Positions 26,027-34,509 of a stretch of DNA of 64,000 nucleotides are shown piece after piece. A model generated the notes under the pieces. That model saw only the letters and a list, made by a program, of their open reading frames with translations. It was not told the DNA's origin and did no database searches. The stretch covers positions 1 through 64,000 of the forward strand of contig CAZNWJ010000005.1 of NCBI GenBank assembly GCA_964576925.1, read 5' to 3'. Position 1 is the stretch's first letter; every line of letters starts with the position of its first letter. Both the position numbers and the translations under genes were made by a program. The stretch is from JADJGC01 sp964576925 (lineage in GTDB: Bacteria > Zixibacteria > MSB-5A5 > CAIYYT01).

Positions 26027-27201
26027 GGATCTCCGGACGAGTTATCATATCGTCGGCGGAGCGCATCCAACGCCTGCCGGCTCCTTTTTTGAGTGAAATC
26101 GCGGACCTAAAGTCAGCATTACAGCGGCGGGACAGGGAAATCATCGACCTTGGACGCTTTGCCGTAAGGGTTGAGGCTCCACCTCAGAACAGTGAGCGCT
26201 GCTCTTCGCAGGACATTCTGCAAGTACTCGCCGCATATCTCGCGGAAACGCAGGAAGTCGAAATTGACCCGCGGCGGGAAATGCTGCTGATGCCGGGGAC
26301 CAAGATCGCGCTGTTGCTTCTCAATGCCTATCTTGCCGACGAGGATACCACTTATCATGTTCCTGACCCGGGTTACCTGAGCTATCGCGCTTTCGCGACG
26401 CTGTTTGGCGCCAACGTCAAGCCGTATCCGCTTTATCAACGCAACGATTTTCTACCCAATCTTGAGCAGTTTCGCACGCGTGCGGCGCGAGGATTCGGTG
26501 TATTGTTCGTCAACTCGCCGCACAATCCGACCGGCGCAGTCTGCGACGAGGAGTTCTATCGACGTCTGCACCGGCACGCCGTCGATGCGAACCTGTTGAC
26601 GGTCGTCGATTCGTCTTACGCGCTTTGTGCGTCGGGGAATTTTCGTCCGCCGTTGCTTTGCCGGTCGCCGCGAAATCTGCGAACCGGTTTGGAGCTCATC
26701 AGTTTCTCGACTTCGTTACTTGCGCCGGAACTGAAGTTGACGGCCATCATTGGGCGGAAGAATATGATTCAGCCGCTGGCCGCACTGGCAAGGTCGCTCA
26801 GTCTTGAACCGGCGCGACCGGTGATCGAGGCGGCGAGCCGTTACTTCGCAAGCCAACAAGTTCTTCGTTTGCACCTTGATCGTTGCCGAGCAGAACTCGC
26901 GGCGCGAACAGCGATCATGACGGAAAAACTGCGCGCCGCCAACATTGACTATTGGCCGGCAACCGGAGCGGGATTCGTTTGGGTTCAGTTGCGGCCACGC
27001 CGGGTGGCGCTGAACTTTGCCCGTTCGCTGCTGCGTTCGAGAGGCGTTCTTGTCGCACCGGGGTCGGCATTTGGCGAAAACGGCGAAGGCTGGGTACGGC
27101 TCAGCGCGAATGTAGGGGGCGATCGACTTGCTGAGGCGCTCGACTTGTTCGTGCGCCATTGCCAACCGCTGCGCTCGCGGCTGCATAAGGGGACAAAGTG
27201 A
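26023..27201 (+). CDS. aminotransferase class I/II homologue lacking the PLP lysine
   Basis: A 392-residue protein with the fold-type I aminotransferase pattern. NSPHNPTG (~164-171), the aspartate and tyrosine of VVDSSYALC (~195-203) and the substrate arginine in WVRLSANVG are conserved. The Schiff-base lysine is not: the usual SFSK[TS] motif reads SFSTS with T230. It may therefore be a non-catalytic paralogue, or a K elsewhere (the nearby ELK) could have taken over. TTG 26023 follows GGAGGGAGA and overlaps the class II aldolase stop. Its own stop overlaps folB. Role unknown. Confidence 0.75.
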   Translation: MRISGRVIISSAERIQRLPAPFLSEIADLKSALQRRDREIIDLGRFAVRVEAPPQNSERCSSQDILQVLAAYLAETQEVEIDPRREMLLMPGTKIALLLLNAYLADEDTTYHVPDPGYLSYRAFATLFGANVKPYPLYQRNDFLPNLEQFRTRAARGFGVLFVNSPHNPTGAVCDEEFYRRLHRHAVDANLLTVVDSSYALCASGNFRPPLLCRSPRNLRTGLELISFSTSLLAPELKLTAIIGRKNMIQPLAALARSLSLEPARPVIEAASRYFASQQVLRLHLDRCRAELAARTAIMTEKLRAANIDYWPATGAGFVWVQLRPRRVALNFARSLLRSRGVLVAPGSAFGENGEGWVRLSANVGGDRLAEALDLFVRHCQPLRSRLHKGTK

Positions 27202-27560
27202 CCGACGTCATCCGTCTCCAAAACATGATCTTCTATGGTTATCACGGGGTGAGTGCCGCCGAGAAGGAAACGGGCCGCCGCTACGAAGTTGATTGTGAGT
27301 TGTTTCTCGACCTGACCAAGCCGGGTAAGAGCGACCGCCTCACCGACACCGTGAACTATGCCCAAGTGTATGAAACGATCGAGACGGTAATGATCAGCAA
27401 GAAATATGCGTTGATTGAGGCGATTGCGCAGGATATTGCCGAGCGCATTCTGGCCGATTCCCGGATTGAGCAGGTGATTGTTCGGGTTCGCAAGATGATT
27501 CCACCGATCCCGGGGAATCTCGATCACATCGAAGTGGAAATCAAACGAGGGCGGGGTTAG
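27198..27560 (+). CDS. folB: dihydroneopterin aldolase
   Basis: A 120-residue enzyme of the T-fold that cleaves 7,8-dihydroneopterin to 6-hydroxymethyl-dihydropterin and glycolaldehyde in folate synthesis. Characteristic segments are MIFYGYHGVSAAEKETGRRY, with the pterin-binding EK pair, DTVNYAQVYETI and ALIEAIAQDIAERIL with the pterin-anchoring glutamate. The start is GTG 27198, overlapping the previous stop (GTGA). folK follows immediately. Length is normal for the family. Confidence 0.93.
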   Translation: MTDVIRLQNMIFYGYHGVSAAEKETGRRYEVDCELFLDLTKPGKSDRLTDTVNYAQVYETIETVMISKKYALIEAIAQDIAERILADSRIEQVIVRVRKMIPPIPGNLDHIEVEIKRGRG

Positions 27561-27573
27561 TATCTCGATTTAT

Positions 27574-28050
27574 TTGTCCTTGGGCTCCAACCTGGGGGAT
27601 CGCGCAGGGAATATCCGTTCGGCGCTGGAGCGCCTCGTTGCCGACGGCGAGGTGACCGTCGTGCGCGAATCAAGTCTTTACGAAACCGCCCCGGTCGATT
27701 ACCTTCCCCAGCCGGACTTTCTCAACAACGTGGTGGAAGTCGCCACAGCTCTGAGTCCGGAGGCATTGTGGCAAAAGACGCGCGCCATTGAACGGGAATT
27801 CAACACGGGAGTCAAGATACCGAAGGGACCGCGGGCGCTTGATATTGATATCCTGGTGTTTGACCGGGTGACTTCGACACAGGAGGCGCTGCTGATTCCC
27901 CATCCGCGGATGTGCAGCCGGAAGTTCGTTTTGGTGCCGCTCTTGGAACTCGCTCCGGATGCGTATTGTGATAGAGACTCCCGGCCGTTCGTCGAGTGTC
28001 TTAAACAGATCAACGACCCGTCGCAAGGGATACGAACATATCATGGATGA
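27574..28050 (+). CDS. folK: 2-amino-4-hydroxy-6-hydroxymethyldihydropteridine pyrophosphokinase
   Basis: A 158-residue HPPK that transfers pyrophosphate from ATP to 6-hydroxymethyl-dihydropterin. SLGSNLGDRAGNI, the ETAPVDYLPQPDFLNNVVEV block and GPRALDIDILVFD with the two magnesium aspartates are diagnostic. The start is uncertain: TTG 27574 is the first standard start, but homologues usually begin two or three residues earlier, and the frame before it reads V-S-I-S-I-Y. A rare ATT start at 27568 is possible. It follows folB at once and overlaps the kinase gene by eight bases. Confidence 0.92.
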   Translation: MSLGSNLGDRAGNIRSALERLVADGEVTVVRESSLYETAPVDYLPQPDFLNNVVEVATALSPEALWQKTRAIEREFNTGVKIPKGPRALDIDILVFDRVTSTQEALLIPHPRMCSRKFVLVPLLELAPDAYCDRDSRPFVECLKQINDPSQGIRTYHG

Positions 28051-28708
28051 TCGTTTCGCTCACCTGCATTACGTCGCCGTCGATGGCCCGATCGGCGTCG
28101 GCAAAACGACTTTCTGCAAGATTCTGGCGGATCGCATCGGCGGGCATCTCGTGCTGGAAGAGGCATCGATGAATCCGTTCCTGAAGGATTTTTACCGCGA
28201 TCGGAAGCGCTTTGCGCTGCAGACGCAGTTTTTCTTCCTGTTATCGCGCTACCAGCAACAGCGGGAGCTGATAGAATTCGACTTGTTCAAGAAGCGAATC
28301 GTCGCCGACTACACGTTCGAAAAAGACCTGATGTTTGCGTCGATCAATCTGACCGAGGAAGAGCTGGCGCTTTACAAACAGGTGGCTGATCTGCTGAAGA
28401 AGAACCTGCCGCGACCGGACCTGGCCGTTTTCTTGACTGCCTCAATCGATGTTCTGCTGGCGCGAATCACGAAGCGCAATATTGCGTATGAACGGAATTT
28501 TGATGCCGAGTATCTCAAGCACGTGCTCGATGCCTACAATTATCACTTTTTCCACTACAACCGCACGCCGCTGCTCGTGATCAAGACCGACAATTTGGAT
28601 TTTGTCGAGAACTCACAGCACCTGGAGGAGATCTTCAACCAAATTGCCGAGATGCGGCAAGGGACACGCTATTTCACTCGGGGCGATCAGGAGTTGGGAC
28701 TGAAATGA
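28043..28708 (+). CDS. deoxynucleoside kinase (dAK/dGK family)
   Basis: A 221-residue P-loop kinase of the deoxyadenosine/deoxyguanosine kinase family. Motifs: VAVDGPIGVGKTTFCKIL (Walker A), the catalytic LEEASMNPFLKDFY region, DYTFEKDLMFA (the ERS/DR-like region) and RITKRNIAYERNFDAEYL in the lid. It phosphorylates purine deoxynucleosides for salvage. A folK-kinase order is common in the Bacteroidetes/Chlorobi relatives, which supports the lineage call. ATG 28043 lies inside the folK end, eight bases before the folK stop ends. It overlaps panB by four bases. Confidence 0.88.
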   Translation: MDDRFAHLHYVAVDGPIGVGKTTFCKILADRIGGHLVLEEASMNPFLKDFYRDRKRFALQTQFFFLLSRYQQQRELIEFDLFKKRIVADYTFEKDLMFASINLTEEELALYKQVADLLKKNLPRPDLAVFLTASIDVLLARITKRNIAYERNFDAEYLKHVLDAYNYHFFHYNRTPLLVIKTDNLDFVENSQHLEEIFNQIAEMRQGTRYFTRGDQELGLK

Positions 28709-29517
28709 CGCATTCGCGCTCACGATTGACGGCCGCGACGTTTCCGCAAATGAAGAAGAAAGGCGAGAAGATCGTCTGGATCACCGCCTACGACTTCTAT
28801 ACGGCGCGCGCGCTGGATGCCGCCGGTGTCGACGGTTTGCTGGTTGGCGATTCGCTCAACATGGTGGTTTACGGACATAAAGACACGCTCTCGGTTTCGA
28901 TGGAGACGATGATTCGTCATGCCGAAGCTGTCAGCCGCGGTGCGCAAACGGCGATGGTGGTGGGCGACATGCCGTTCGGCTCATACCAGGCCTCCGATGC
29001 CGACGCCGTGCGCAATGCGAGTCGGTTCCTTGCGGAAGCCGGCGTCGCCGGGGTCAAGCTTGAAGGCGGAATCGAAATGGCGGCACGCATCAAACGCATT
29101 ACCGAGGTCGGCATACCGGTGTTCGGCCACCTGGGGCTGACGCCGCAGTCGATCAATAAATTCGGCGGCTATAAAGTGCAGGGCAAGACCGATGCCGGTC
29201 GAAACTACCTGCTCGAGTCGGCGCAGGCTCTGGAAGAAGCCGGCTGTTTCAGCATCGTGCTGGAGGCCATGAAATCGGATATCGCCGTCAAGATCAGCGA
29301 AAGCCTGACGATCCCAACCATCGGCATCGGCGCGGGAAGCGGCACCGACGGCCAGATTATCGTGGTCAATGACATCATGGGAATCAACGACGATTTCGTG
29401 CCCAAGTTCGTTCGGCAGTATTTCAATATGGGTGAGAAGCTACGGGAAGTCGGGGCGAAGTTTGCCGACGACGTTCGCAGCGGCAAGTACCCCAATGAGT
29501 CGGAGAGCTACGGGTGA
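28705..29517 (+). CDS. panB: 3-methyl-2-oxobutanoate hydroxymethyltransferase
   Basis: A 270-residue ketopantoate hydroxymethyltransferase, a TIM-barrel enzyme that adds a hydroxymethyl group from methylene-tetrahydrofolate to 2-oxoisovalerate. Family landmarks: WITAYDFYTARALDAAGVDG, LLVGDSLNMVVYGHKDTL, VVGDMPFGSYQ, GHLGLTPQSINKFGGYKVQG and TIGIGAGSGTDGQIIVVND. The metal ligands D of VGDS and D of VGDM are present. It begins a panB-panC-panD set that makes pantothenate. The start overlaps the preceding kinase stop (ATGA). Confidence 0.96.
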   Translation: MTHSRSRLTAATFPQMKKKGEKIVWITAYDFYTARALDAAGVDGLLVGDSLNMVVYGHKDTLSVSMETMIRHAEAVSRGAQTAMVVGDMPFGSYQASDADAVRNASRFLAEAGVAGVKLEGGIEMAARIKRITEVGIPVFGHLGLTPQSINKFGGYKVQGKTDAGRNYLLESAQALEEAGCFSIVLEAMKSDIAVKISESLTIPTIGIGAGSGTDGQIIVVNDIMGINDDFVPKFVRQYFNMGEKLREVGAKFADDVRSGKYPNESESYG

Positions 29518-29560
29518 TAACTCGCTGGATTTCCGCCACGCCTGCAATAATCATTCGATC

Positions 29561-30409
29561 ATGAGGATTATTCATTCTCCCAAGCAGATGCAGCGACTGG
29601 CGCTGACAATCAAGCGTCAGGGCAAGAGCATCGCATTCGTGCCAACAATGGGGGCGCTTCATCGCGGGCATATGGAGTTAGTGAAACGCGCCAAGAAACT
29701 CGGGAAGATCACTGTCGTATCAATCTTCGTCAATCCGACGCAGTTTGGGCCGAAAGAAGACTTCGCCAAGTACCCTCGAACTCTTAAGACTGACAGCCGG
29801 CTCTGCCGCGAGGCCGGAGTGGATTTTGTTTACTGTCCTGTGGCCAAGGACGTGTATCCCGATGGGTATGACACCTTCGTCGTACCAGAGAAGATAGCCA
29901 GTCTACTGGAGGGGGCAGCGAGGCCAGGGCACTTTCGGGGCGTTGCGACGGTGGTTTTGAAGCTGCTAAACGTGGTTCAACCGGATGTCGCCGTATTCGG
30001 AAAGAAAGACCTGCAGCAGTCGATCGTGATTCGCCAGATGGTGCGCGACCTCGATATTCCGGTTAAAATAGTCGTAGTTCCAACTGTACGCGACCGTGAT
30101 CGGCTTGCGCTCTCATCGCGAAACGTGTATCTTTCTGAATCTGGGCGCGAACGGGCGGCTGTGATTCCGCAGGCGCTGTTTGCCGCTCGGGATATGATCC
30201 GCCACGGCGAACGTTCCGCCAAGGCGATCCGGAACTATATACTGAACCGTCTTGTTAAAGACGGGGAGGCGACGGTCGACTATGTTTCGGTCGCGAGGGA
30301 AGAAAACCTGGCCGAGCTTGATCGGATCGCCGGAGATGTCGCTATCAGCCTGGCCTGTCGCATTGACGGCGTGCGGCTGATCGACAACATCACGTTGAGA
30401 GTGAAATAG
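29561..30409 (+). CDS. panC: pantothenate synthetase
   Basis: A 282-residue enzyme that joins pantoate and beta-alanine using ATP. The nucleotidyltransferase HxGH motif is in VPTMGALHRGHMELV and the KMSKS-like region is LALSSRNVYL. FVNPTQFGPKEDFAKYPR, RPGHFRGVATVV and VAVFGKKDLQQ are all conserved. ATG 29561 gives the normal length; the open frame begins earlier inside panB but that part is not homologous. No good ribosome site is seen, so it probably relies on coupling with panB 43 bases upstream. panD follows one base after the stop. Confidence 0.95.
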   Translation: MRIIHSPKQMQRLALTIKRQGKSIAFVPTMGALHRGHMELVKRAKKLGKITVVSIFVNPTQFGPKEDFAKYPRTLKTDSRLCREAGVDFVYCPVAKDVYPDGYDTFVVPEKIASLLEGAARPGHFRGVATVVLKLLNVVQPDVAVFGKKDLQQSIVIRQMVRDLDIPVKIVVVPTVRDRDRLALSSRNVYLSESGRERAAVIPQALFAARDMIRHGERSAKAIRNYILNRLVKDGEATVDYVSVAREENLAELDRIAGDVAISLACRIDGVRLIDNITLRVK

Positions 30410-30410
30410 T

Positions 30411-30764
30411 ATGTACCTGACGATGTTTAAATCGAAAATCCACCGCGCCACGATTACCGACGCGAATTTGATGTATGAGGGCTCGCTGGAATTGGATCCT
30501 GAGCTAATGAAGGCGGCCAATATTCTCGAAGGGGAGAAGGTGCAGGTGGTGAATGTCGCTAACGGCGAACGCTTTGAGACCTATACCATCGTCGGCAAGC
30601 CGGGATCCGGGACAGTTTGTCTTAATGGCCCTGCGGCGCGGTTGGGTCAGGTTGGCGACGAAGTCATCGTGATTACCTATATCCTCCTGTCGCCAGAGCA
30701 GGCGGCCACATTCAAGCCCACGATCGTAAAGGTCGATAAGAAGAACAAAGTAATCAAATCGTAG
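30411..30764 (+). CDS. panD: aspartate 1-decarboxylase proenzyme
   Basis: A 117-residue pyruvoyl enzyme that makes beta-alanine from aspartate for pantothenate. The proenzyme is cut between Gly and Ser in the YEGSLELD motif near residue 24, turning the serine into the pyruvoyl group; G and S are present. The usual N-terminal MFKSKIHRATIT and the middle LNGPAARLGQVGDEVIVITY match the family. It directly follows panC, completing the pan set. Confidence 0.95.
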   Translation: MYLTMFKSKIHRATITDANLMYEGSLELDPELMKAANILEGEKVQVVNVANGERFETYTIVGKPGSGTVCLNGPAARLGQVGDEVIVITYILLSPEQAATFKPTIVKVDKKNKVIKS

Positions 30765-30774
30765 CAATAGCTCC

Positions 30775-31527
30775 TTGAATCTATCACACGACATTATTGC
30801 CATTGTTCTCGCTGCCGGAAAAGGCAAGCGAATGAAATCCGATTTGCCAAAGGTGATGCACCCGATAGCCGGCAAGCCCATGGTGCGCCGCCTTGCCGAC
30901 CTGTTGAAATCACTGGGTGTGAAGAAGGTTGTGCTGGTGGTCGGCCATGGCCGCGAGCAGGTGATAGCGCACTTCGATCACGAGCCGGGAATTGAATTCG
31001 CGGTTCAACATGAGCAGCGCGGAACAGCGCATGCGGTGCTCTCGGCGGAGGAGCATTTCAAGAGTTTGAAGGGCGGTGTTTTGGTCCTGGCTGGAGACGT
31101 GCCGCTGTTGACACGCGAGTCCCTGGTCGATCTGATCGAACACCACCGCGAAAACGCGGCGGCCGCGACCGTGCTGACGTCAGAACCGCCGGATCCCAGC
31201 GGATATGGGCGGATTATTCGCAGCGGCAATGGCGCGGTTAAGAAGATCGTCGAACATGTCGATTGTACCGAAGAGGAACGTGCCGTGCGCGAGATCAATA
31301 CCGGTATCTTCATGTTTGAGTCTGCGGCACTTCACGATTCGCTTCACAAGGTCGAAAACAACAACGCCCAGGGCGAGTTCTACCTGACCGACGTGATGAA
31401 GATTATGATCGATGAAGGAAAAAGGACCGCGGCCGTAAAACTGAAGGATTACCGCCAGGCATTGGGCGTGAACTCTGTCAAAGAGTTAGAGGAGTTGGAA
31501 GCGATCTTTTTTGAATTAAATCGTTGA
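30775..31527 (+). CDS. GlmU-like N-acetylglucosamine-1-phosphate uridylyltransferase, single-domain
   Basis: A 250-residue protein equivalent to the N-terminal pyrophosphorylase half of GlmU. Motifs are IVLAAGKGKRMKSDLPKVMH, the QRGTAHAV loop, LVLAGDVPLLT, DPSGYGRI and EINTGIFMF. The left-handed beta-helix acetyltransferase half of normal GlmU (~450 residues) is missing and no hexapeptide repeats follow. It should make UDP-GlcNAc from UTP and GlcNAc-1-P, but a related sugar phosphate cannot be excluded. The start is TTG 30775, ten bases after panD. Confidence 0.85.
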   Translation: MNLSHDIIAIVLAAGKGKRMKSDLPKVMHPIAGKPMVRRLADLLKSLGVKKVVLVVGHGREQVIAHFDHEPGIEFAVQHEQRGTAHAVLSAEEHFKSLKGGVLVLAGDVPLLTRESLVDLIEHHRENAAAATVLTSEPPDPSGYGRIIRSGNGAVKKIVEHVDCTEEERAVREINTGIFMFESAALHDSLHKVENNNAQGEFYLTDVMKIMIDEGKRTAAVKLKDYRQALGVNSVKELEELEAIFFELNR

Positions 31528-31552
31528 CAATTTTTTGGACAAAACCTATGTT
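31524..31552 (+). promoter_or_regulatory. sigma70-type promoter
   Basis: TTGACA (31524-31529), 17-base spacer, TATGTT (31547-31552). It overlaps the last codons of the glmU-like gene and would start a transcript about 36 bases before the gene at 31596. Confidence 0.7.
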
Positions 31553-31595
31553 CGCGGCGTATTACCAGTAGACACTGGCTGGAGATCAAATCATC

Positions 31596-32090
31596 ATGAC
31601 ATTGCGAAAAGTCCTTATAGTGGCGCTGATGCTTTTGGCGATAACGAATTCGCTTGTTGTAGCGGAAACCCTTATCACCAAAGAGAATAGCCCATTGGAG
31701 AAAAACACGATGGCCGGCAAATCCGGCTTCTCAGGATTCTCGCTTTTCGACCCAGCCCGGTTTCGCATGCAGCATGCCTATACGATGAGTGTCTACTCGG
31801 GTGGCGGCCAGACGCAGACAATCGCGGCCTACCTGAACCAAATCGACTACCAGTTCGCCCAGCCGCTGCGGCTTTCGGTCGGATTGGCGTTTGTGCATCA
31901 GCCGCAATCGTGGTTTGGCTCTTCGGCGAGCAGTGCCCTGAACAATCGAATCCTGCCAAGTTTCCGTTTGTTCTGGGAGCCGTCAAAGAACTTTCACATG
32001 AGCATCGGATACGAAACCTATGCTCCGGGTGTGTACAACTACAATCGCTATTATTCACCGTACGGGAGGTATGGATCTTTTCTCGATTGA
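31596..32090 (+). CDS. hypothetical exported protein, possibly outer-membrane associated
   Basis: A 164-residue protein with a clear signal peptide (MTLRKVLIVALMLLAITNSL, cleavage near VVA-ET at 23). The mature part is rich in aromatic and polar residues in alternating patterns (RMQHAYTMSVYSGGG, LRLSVGLAFVHQPQS, FHMSIGYETYAPG), which suggests amphipathic beta strands. The end is Y/N/S/G-rich (VYNYNRYYSPYGRYG). It has its own promoter. Not assigned to a family. Confidence 0.6.
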   Translation: MTLRKVLIVALMLLAITNSLVVAETLITKENSPLEKNTMAGKSGFSGFSLFDPARFRMQHAYTMSVYSGGGQTQTIAAYLNQIDYQFAQPLRLSVGLAFVHQPQSWFGSSASSALNNRILPSFRLFWEPSKNFHMSIGYETYAPGVYNYNRYYSPYGRYGSFLD

Positions 32091-32159
32091 AATTGAAGAT
32101 TCGTTGCGCCCTCCCGATTTGTTAGATGTCTCTAAACATTTTTCCCGTTACAGAAAGCT

Positions 32160-32660
32160 CTGAGCAAGGATCGCAAGAAAACCAAGTCGGCTAAACCGCG
32201 TTCGGGAAGCCGGATCATCGACCTGATTTTGATCATCGTCGCCCTCGCGGTGCTGGTGTTCATCGGCTCATTTGTGGTGAAGTTCACCCAGGGTGAGACG
32301 GCGCCGGCCAAAGACAGCGAGCAGGCAATTGTGCCGGTGAATACGCGTATCCAGGTGCTCAACGGCTGCGGCATACCGGGGGCGGCTTCGCGATTCTCTC
32401 CGTTTCTCAAGAAGGCGGCGCGTCCGGAGTTCATCGTGGATGTCATCGACGAACGCAATTTTGACTCGTTCAAGCAGGAGAAGTCGCTGCTGATTGTCCG
32501 CAAAGAGACGAAGCAGGCTGAAGCGCACCGCTTCGCCGCCAAGCTGGGGCTGGCGGCTGACCGCGTCAGTTTCAAGACGCTTGAAGGGGACTTCTACGAT
32601 ATAGACTATTCAATAGTCCTGGGGGCGGACTTTGAGGCCCTCATGGCCGGAAAGAAATAA
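32160..32660 (+). CDS. membrane-anchored LytR_C domain protein
   Basis: A ~166-residue protein. A basic stretch (KDRKKTKSAKPRSGSR) precedes a transmembrane helix (IIDLILIIVALAVLVFIGSF). Residues after ~60 match the LytR C-terminal domain, with the typical RIQVLNGCGIPGAA motif. This domain is seen in cell-envelope proteins; its action is not well known. The first standard start, TTG 32226 or ATG 32229, would remove the basic stretch that looks like real coding sequence, so a CTG start at 32160 is proposed. That start is uncertain. Confidence 0.7.
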   Translation: MSKDRKKTKSAKPRSGSRIIDLILIIVALAVLVFIGSFVVKFTQGETAPAKDSEQAIVPVNTRIQVLNGCGIPGAASRFSPFLKKAARPEFIVDVIDERNFDSFKQEKSLLIVRKETKQAEAHRFAAKLGLAADRVSFKTLEGDFYDIDYSIVLGADFEALMAGKK

Positions 32661-32709
32661 CCACAGGGATTGGAAAGGACAGCGGAGGAGGTTTCCGAAA
32701 CTCTCGTTA

Positions 32710-33057
32710 ATGACCCCAACCGAACTTGCGCACAGAATCGCGGATCTGGCTCTCGATAAGAAAGCCTACGACATCAAAATCCTTGATCTGCGGGAACTCT
32801 CGACCATTTGTGACTATTTTGTGATCTGTTCGGCCGACGCCGACATCCAGGTGAAGGCGGTCGCCGACCACGTGATGGATGAACTGAAAAACGCCGGGAT
32901 TCGCGTCTGGCACAAGGAAGGCTACACGAGCCTGCGCTGGGTGCTCCTGGATTATGTCGACGTGGTGGTTCATATCTTCCATCGCGAGACGCGCGAGTTC
33001 TACGGCCTCGAAGAACTTTGGGGTGACGCCCCGACTGAAGAGATCGCTGCCGCTTAG
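32710..33057 (+). CDS. rsfS: ribosome silencing factor
   Basis: A 115-residue RsfS/Iojap/YbeB protein that binds ribosomal protein L14 and blocks subunit joining when nutrients are low. Conserved blocks are AYDIKILDLRELSTICDYFV, CSADADIQVKAVADHVM, and WVLLDYVDVVVHIFHRETRE FYGLEELW (split for length), ending in the usual aspartate after LEELWG. The start ATG 32710 lies 50 bases after the LytR_C gene, a common neighbour order (LytR_C then rsfS). Confidence 0.93.
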   Translation: MTPTELAHRIADLALDKKAYDIKILDLRELSTICDYFVICSADADIQVKAVADHVMDELKNAGIRVWHKEGYTSLRWVLLDYVDVVVHIFHRETREFYGLEELWGDAPTEEIAAA

Positions 33058-33187
33058 AGTCGAATTGCGATAACGACTCCGCTGCCGTCATTGTCGCTGT
33101 CAGCCGCTGAAAGCCTGAAGATGAACACCAAGACCTATCCAAAACGAAATCTTAATTTCTTGATATTTTTTGAAAGGATGAATCAAC

Positions 33188-34435
33188 ATGGACATCGTTG
33201 AGCTGAAAAGTAAGAGCATAGCGGATTTGCTCAAGACCGCCGAAGAACTGGAGATACCCGGCGTATCGGGGCTGCGTAAATCGGAATTGATCTTCAAGAT
33301 TCTTGAAGCCAAGACCGAGAAGGATGGCCTGATATTCGCCGAGGGTGTTCTCGAAATACTCGAAGAGGGCTACGGATTCTTGCGCTCGGCGGACTACAAC
33401 TATCTGCCCGGTCCGGACGACATCTATGTCTCGCCGTCGCAGATTAAACGGTTCGATCTGCGTACCGGCGATATCATTTCCGGCCAGGTGCGGCCTCCGA
33501 AGGAATCGGAGCGTTATTTTGCGCTGCTCAAGATCGAAGCGGTCAATTTTGAGAATCCGGATGTCGCCAAGCACAAAATTCTCTTCGATAACCTGACGCC
33601 GCTCTACCCGAACAAGAAGTTCTTGCTGGAGACGACGGCTGAAGAGCAGACTACGCGGGTGATGGACTTAATGTGTCCGCTGGGCAAAGGGCAGCGCGCG
33701 TTGATCGTTTCGCCGCCCAAGGCCGGTAAGACGATTATCCTGCAGAAGATCGCCAACGCGATTACGACCAATCACCCGGAATGCAAGCTGATCGTGCTGT
33801 TGATCGACGAGCGCCCGGAAGAGGTCACCGATATGAAGCGTTCGGTAAAGGGCGAGGTTATCTCGTCGACTTTCGACGAACCGGCGGAACGTCACGTGCA
33901 GGTGGCCGAAATGGTGCTGCAGAAGGCCAAGCGCCTGACCGAGCACCAGCACGACGTCGTGATCCTGCTCGATTCGATCACGCGCCTGGCGCGCGCGCAC
34001 AACTCGGTGGTGCCGCACTCGGGCAAGATTCTCTCGGGCGGTGTCGACTCCAACGCCCTGCAGAAGCCGAAGCGTTTCTTTGGCGCGGCGCGCAATATCG
34101 AGGAAGGCGGCTCGCTGACGATCATCGGCACGGCGCTGATCGAAACCGGCTCGCGCATGGACGAAGTGATTTTCGAAGAATTCAAGGGCACCGGTAACTC
34201 GGAAATCGTGCTCGACCGCCGCTTGGCCGACCGCCGCATTTTCCCGGCGATGGACATCAACCGTTCGTCGACGCGTAAGGAAGAGCTGCTGCTCGACGAA
34301 GCGACTTTGGCGCGGATGTGGATCTTGCGCAAGTTCCTGGCCGACATGAACGCGATCGAAGCGATGGAATTCCTCCTCGACCGTCTGCGCAAAACCAAGT
34401 CGAACAAGAAGTTCTTGGACTCGATGAAGGATTAG
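33188..34435 (+). CDS. rho: transcription termination factor Rho
   Basis: A 415-residue RNA helicase that ends transcription as a hexamer. An N-terminal Rho_N helix (~1-45) is followed by the RNA-binding cold-shock-like domain (~48-115, GYGFLRSADYNYLPGPDDIY). The ATPase core has the P-loop PPKAGKT, LLIDERPEEVTDM (Walker B region), LLDSITRLARAHN and the Q/R-loop region VDSNALQKPKRFFGAARN. Length and motif order are canonical. It starts after GAAAGGATG and appears monocistronic. Confidence 0.97.
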   Translation: MDIVELKSKSIADLLKTAEELEIPGVSGLRKSELIFKILEAKTEKDGLIFAEGVLEILEEGYGFLRSADYNYLPGPDDIYVSPSQIKRFDLRTGDIISGQVRPPKESERYFALLKIEAVNFENPDVAKHKILFDNLTPLYPNKKFLLETTAEEQTTRVMDLMCPLGKGQRALIVSPPKAGKTIILQKIANAITTNHPECKLIVLLIDERPEEVTDMKRSVKGEVISSTFDEPAERHVQVAEMVLQKAKRLTEHQHDVVILLDSITRLARAHNSVVPHSGKILSGGVDSNALQKPKRFFGAARNIEEGGSLTIIGTALIETGSRMDEVIFEEFKGTGNSEIVLDRRLADRRIFPAMDINRSSTRKEELLLDEATLARMWILRKFLADMNAIEAMEFLLDRLRKTKSNKKFLDSMKD

Positions 34436-34509
34436 AGCAGTGGGATTGCGGTAACGGTACAATTACTGCGCCGCATCGCTTTGGCACCGGATAGAGGGGA
34501 TTTCTCTAA

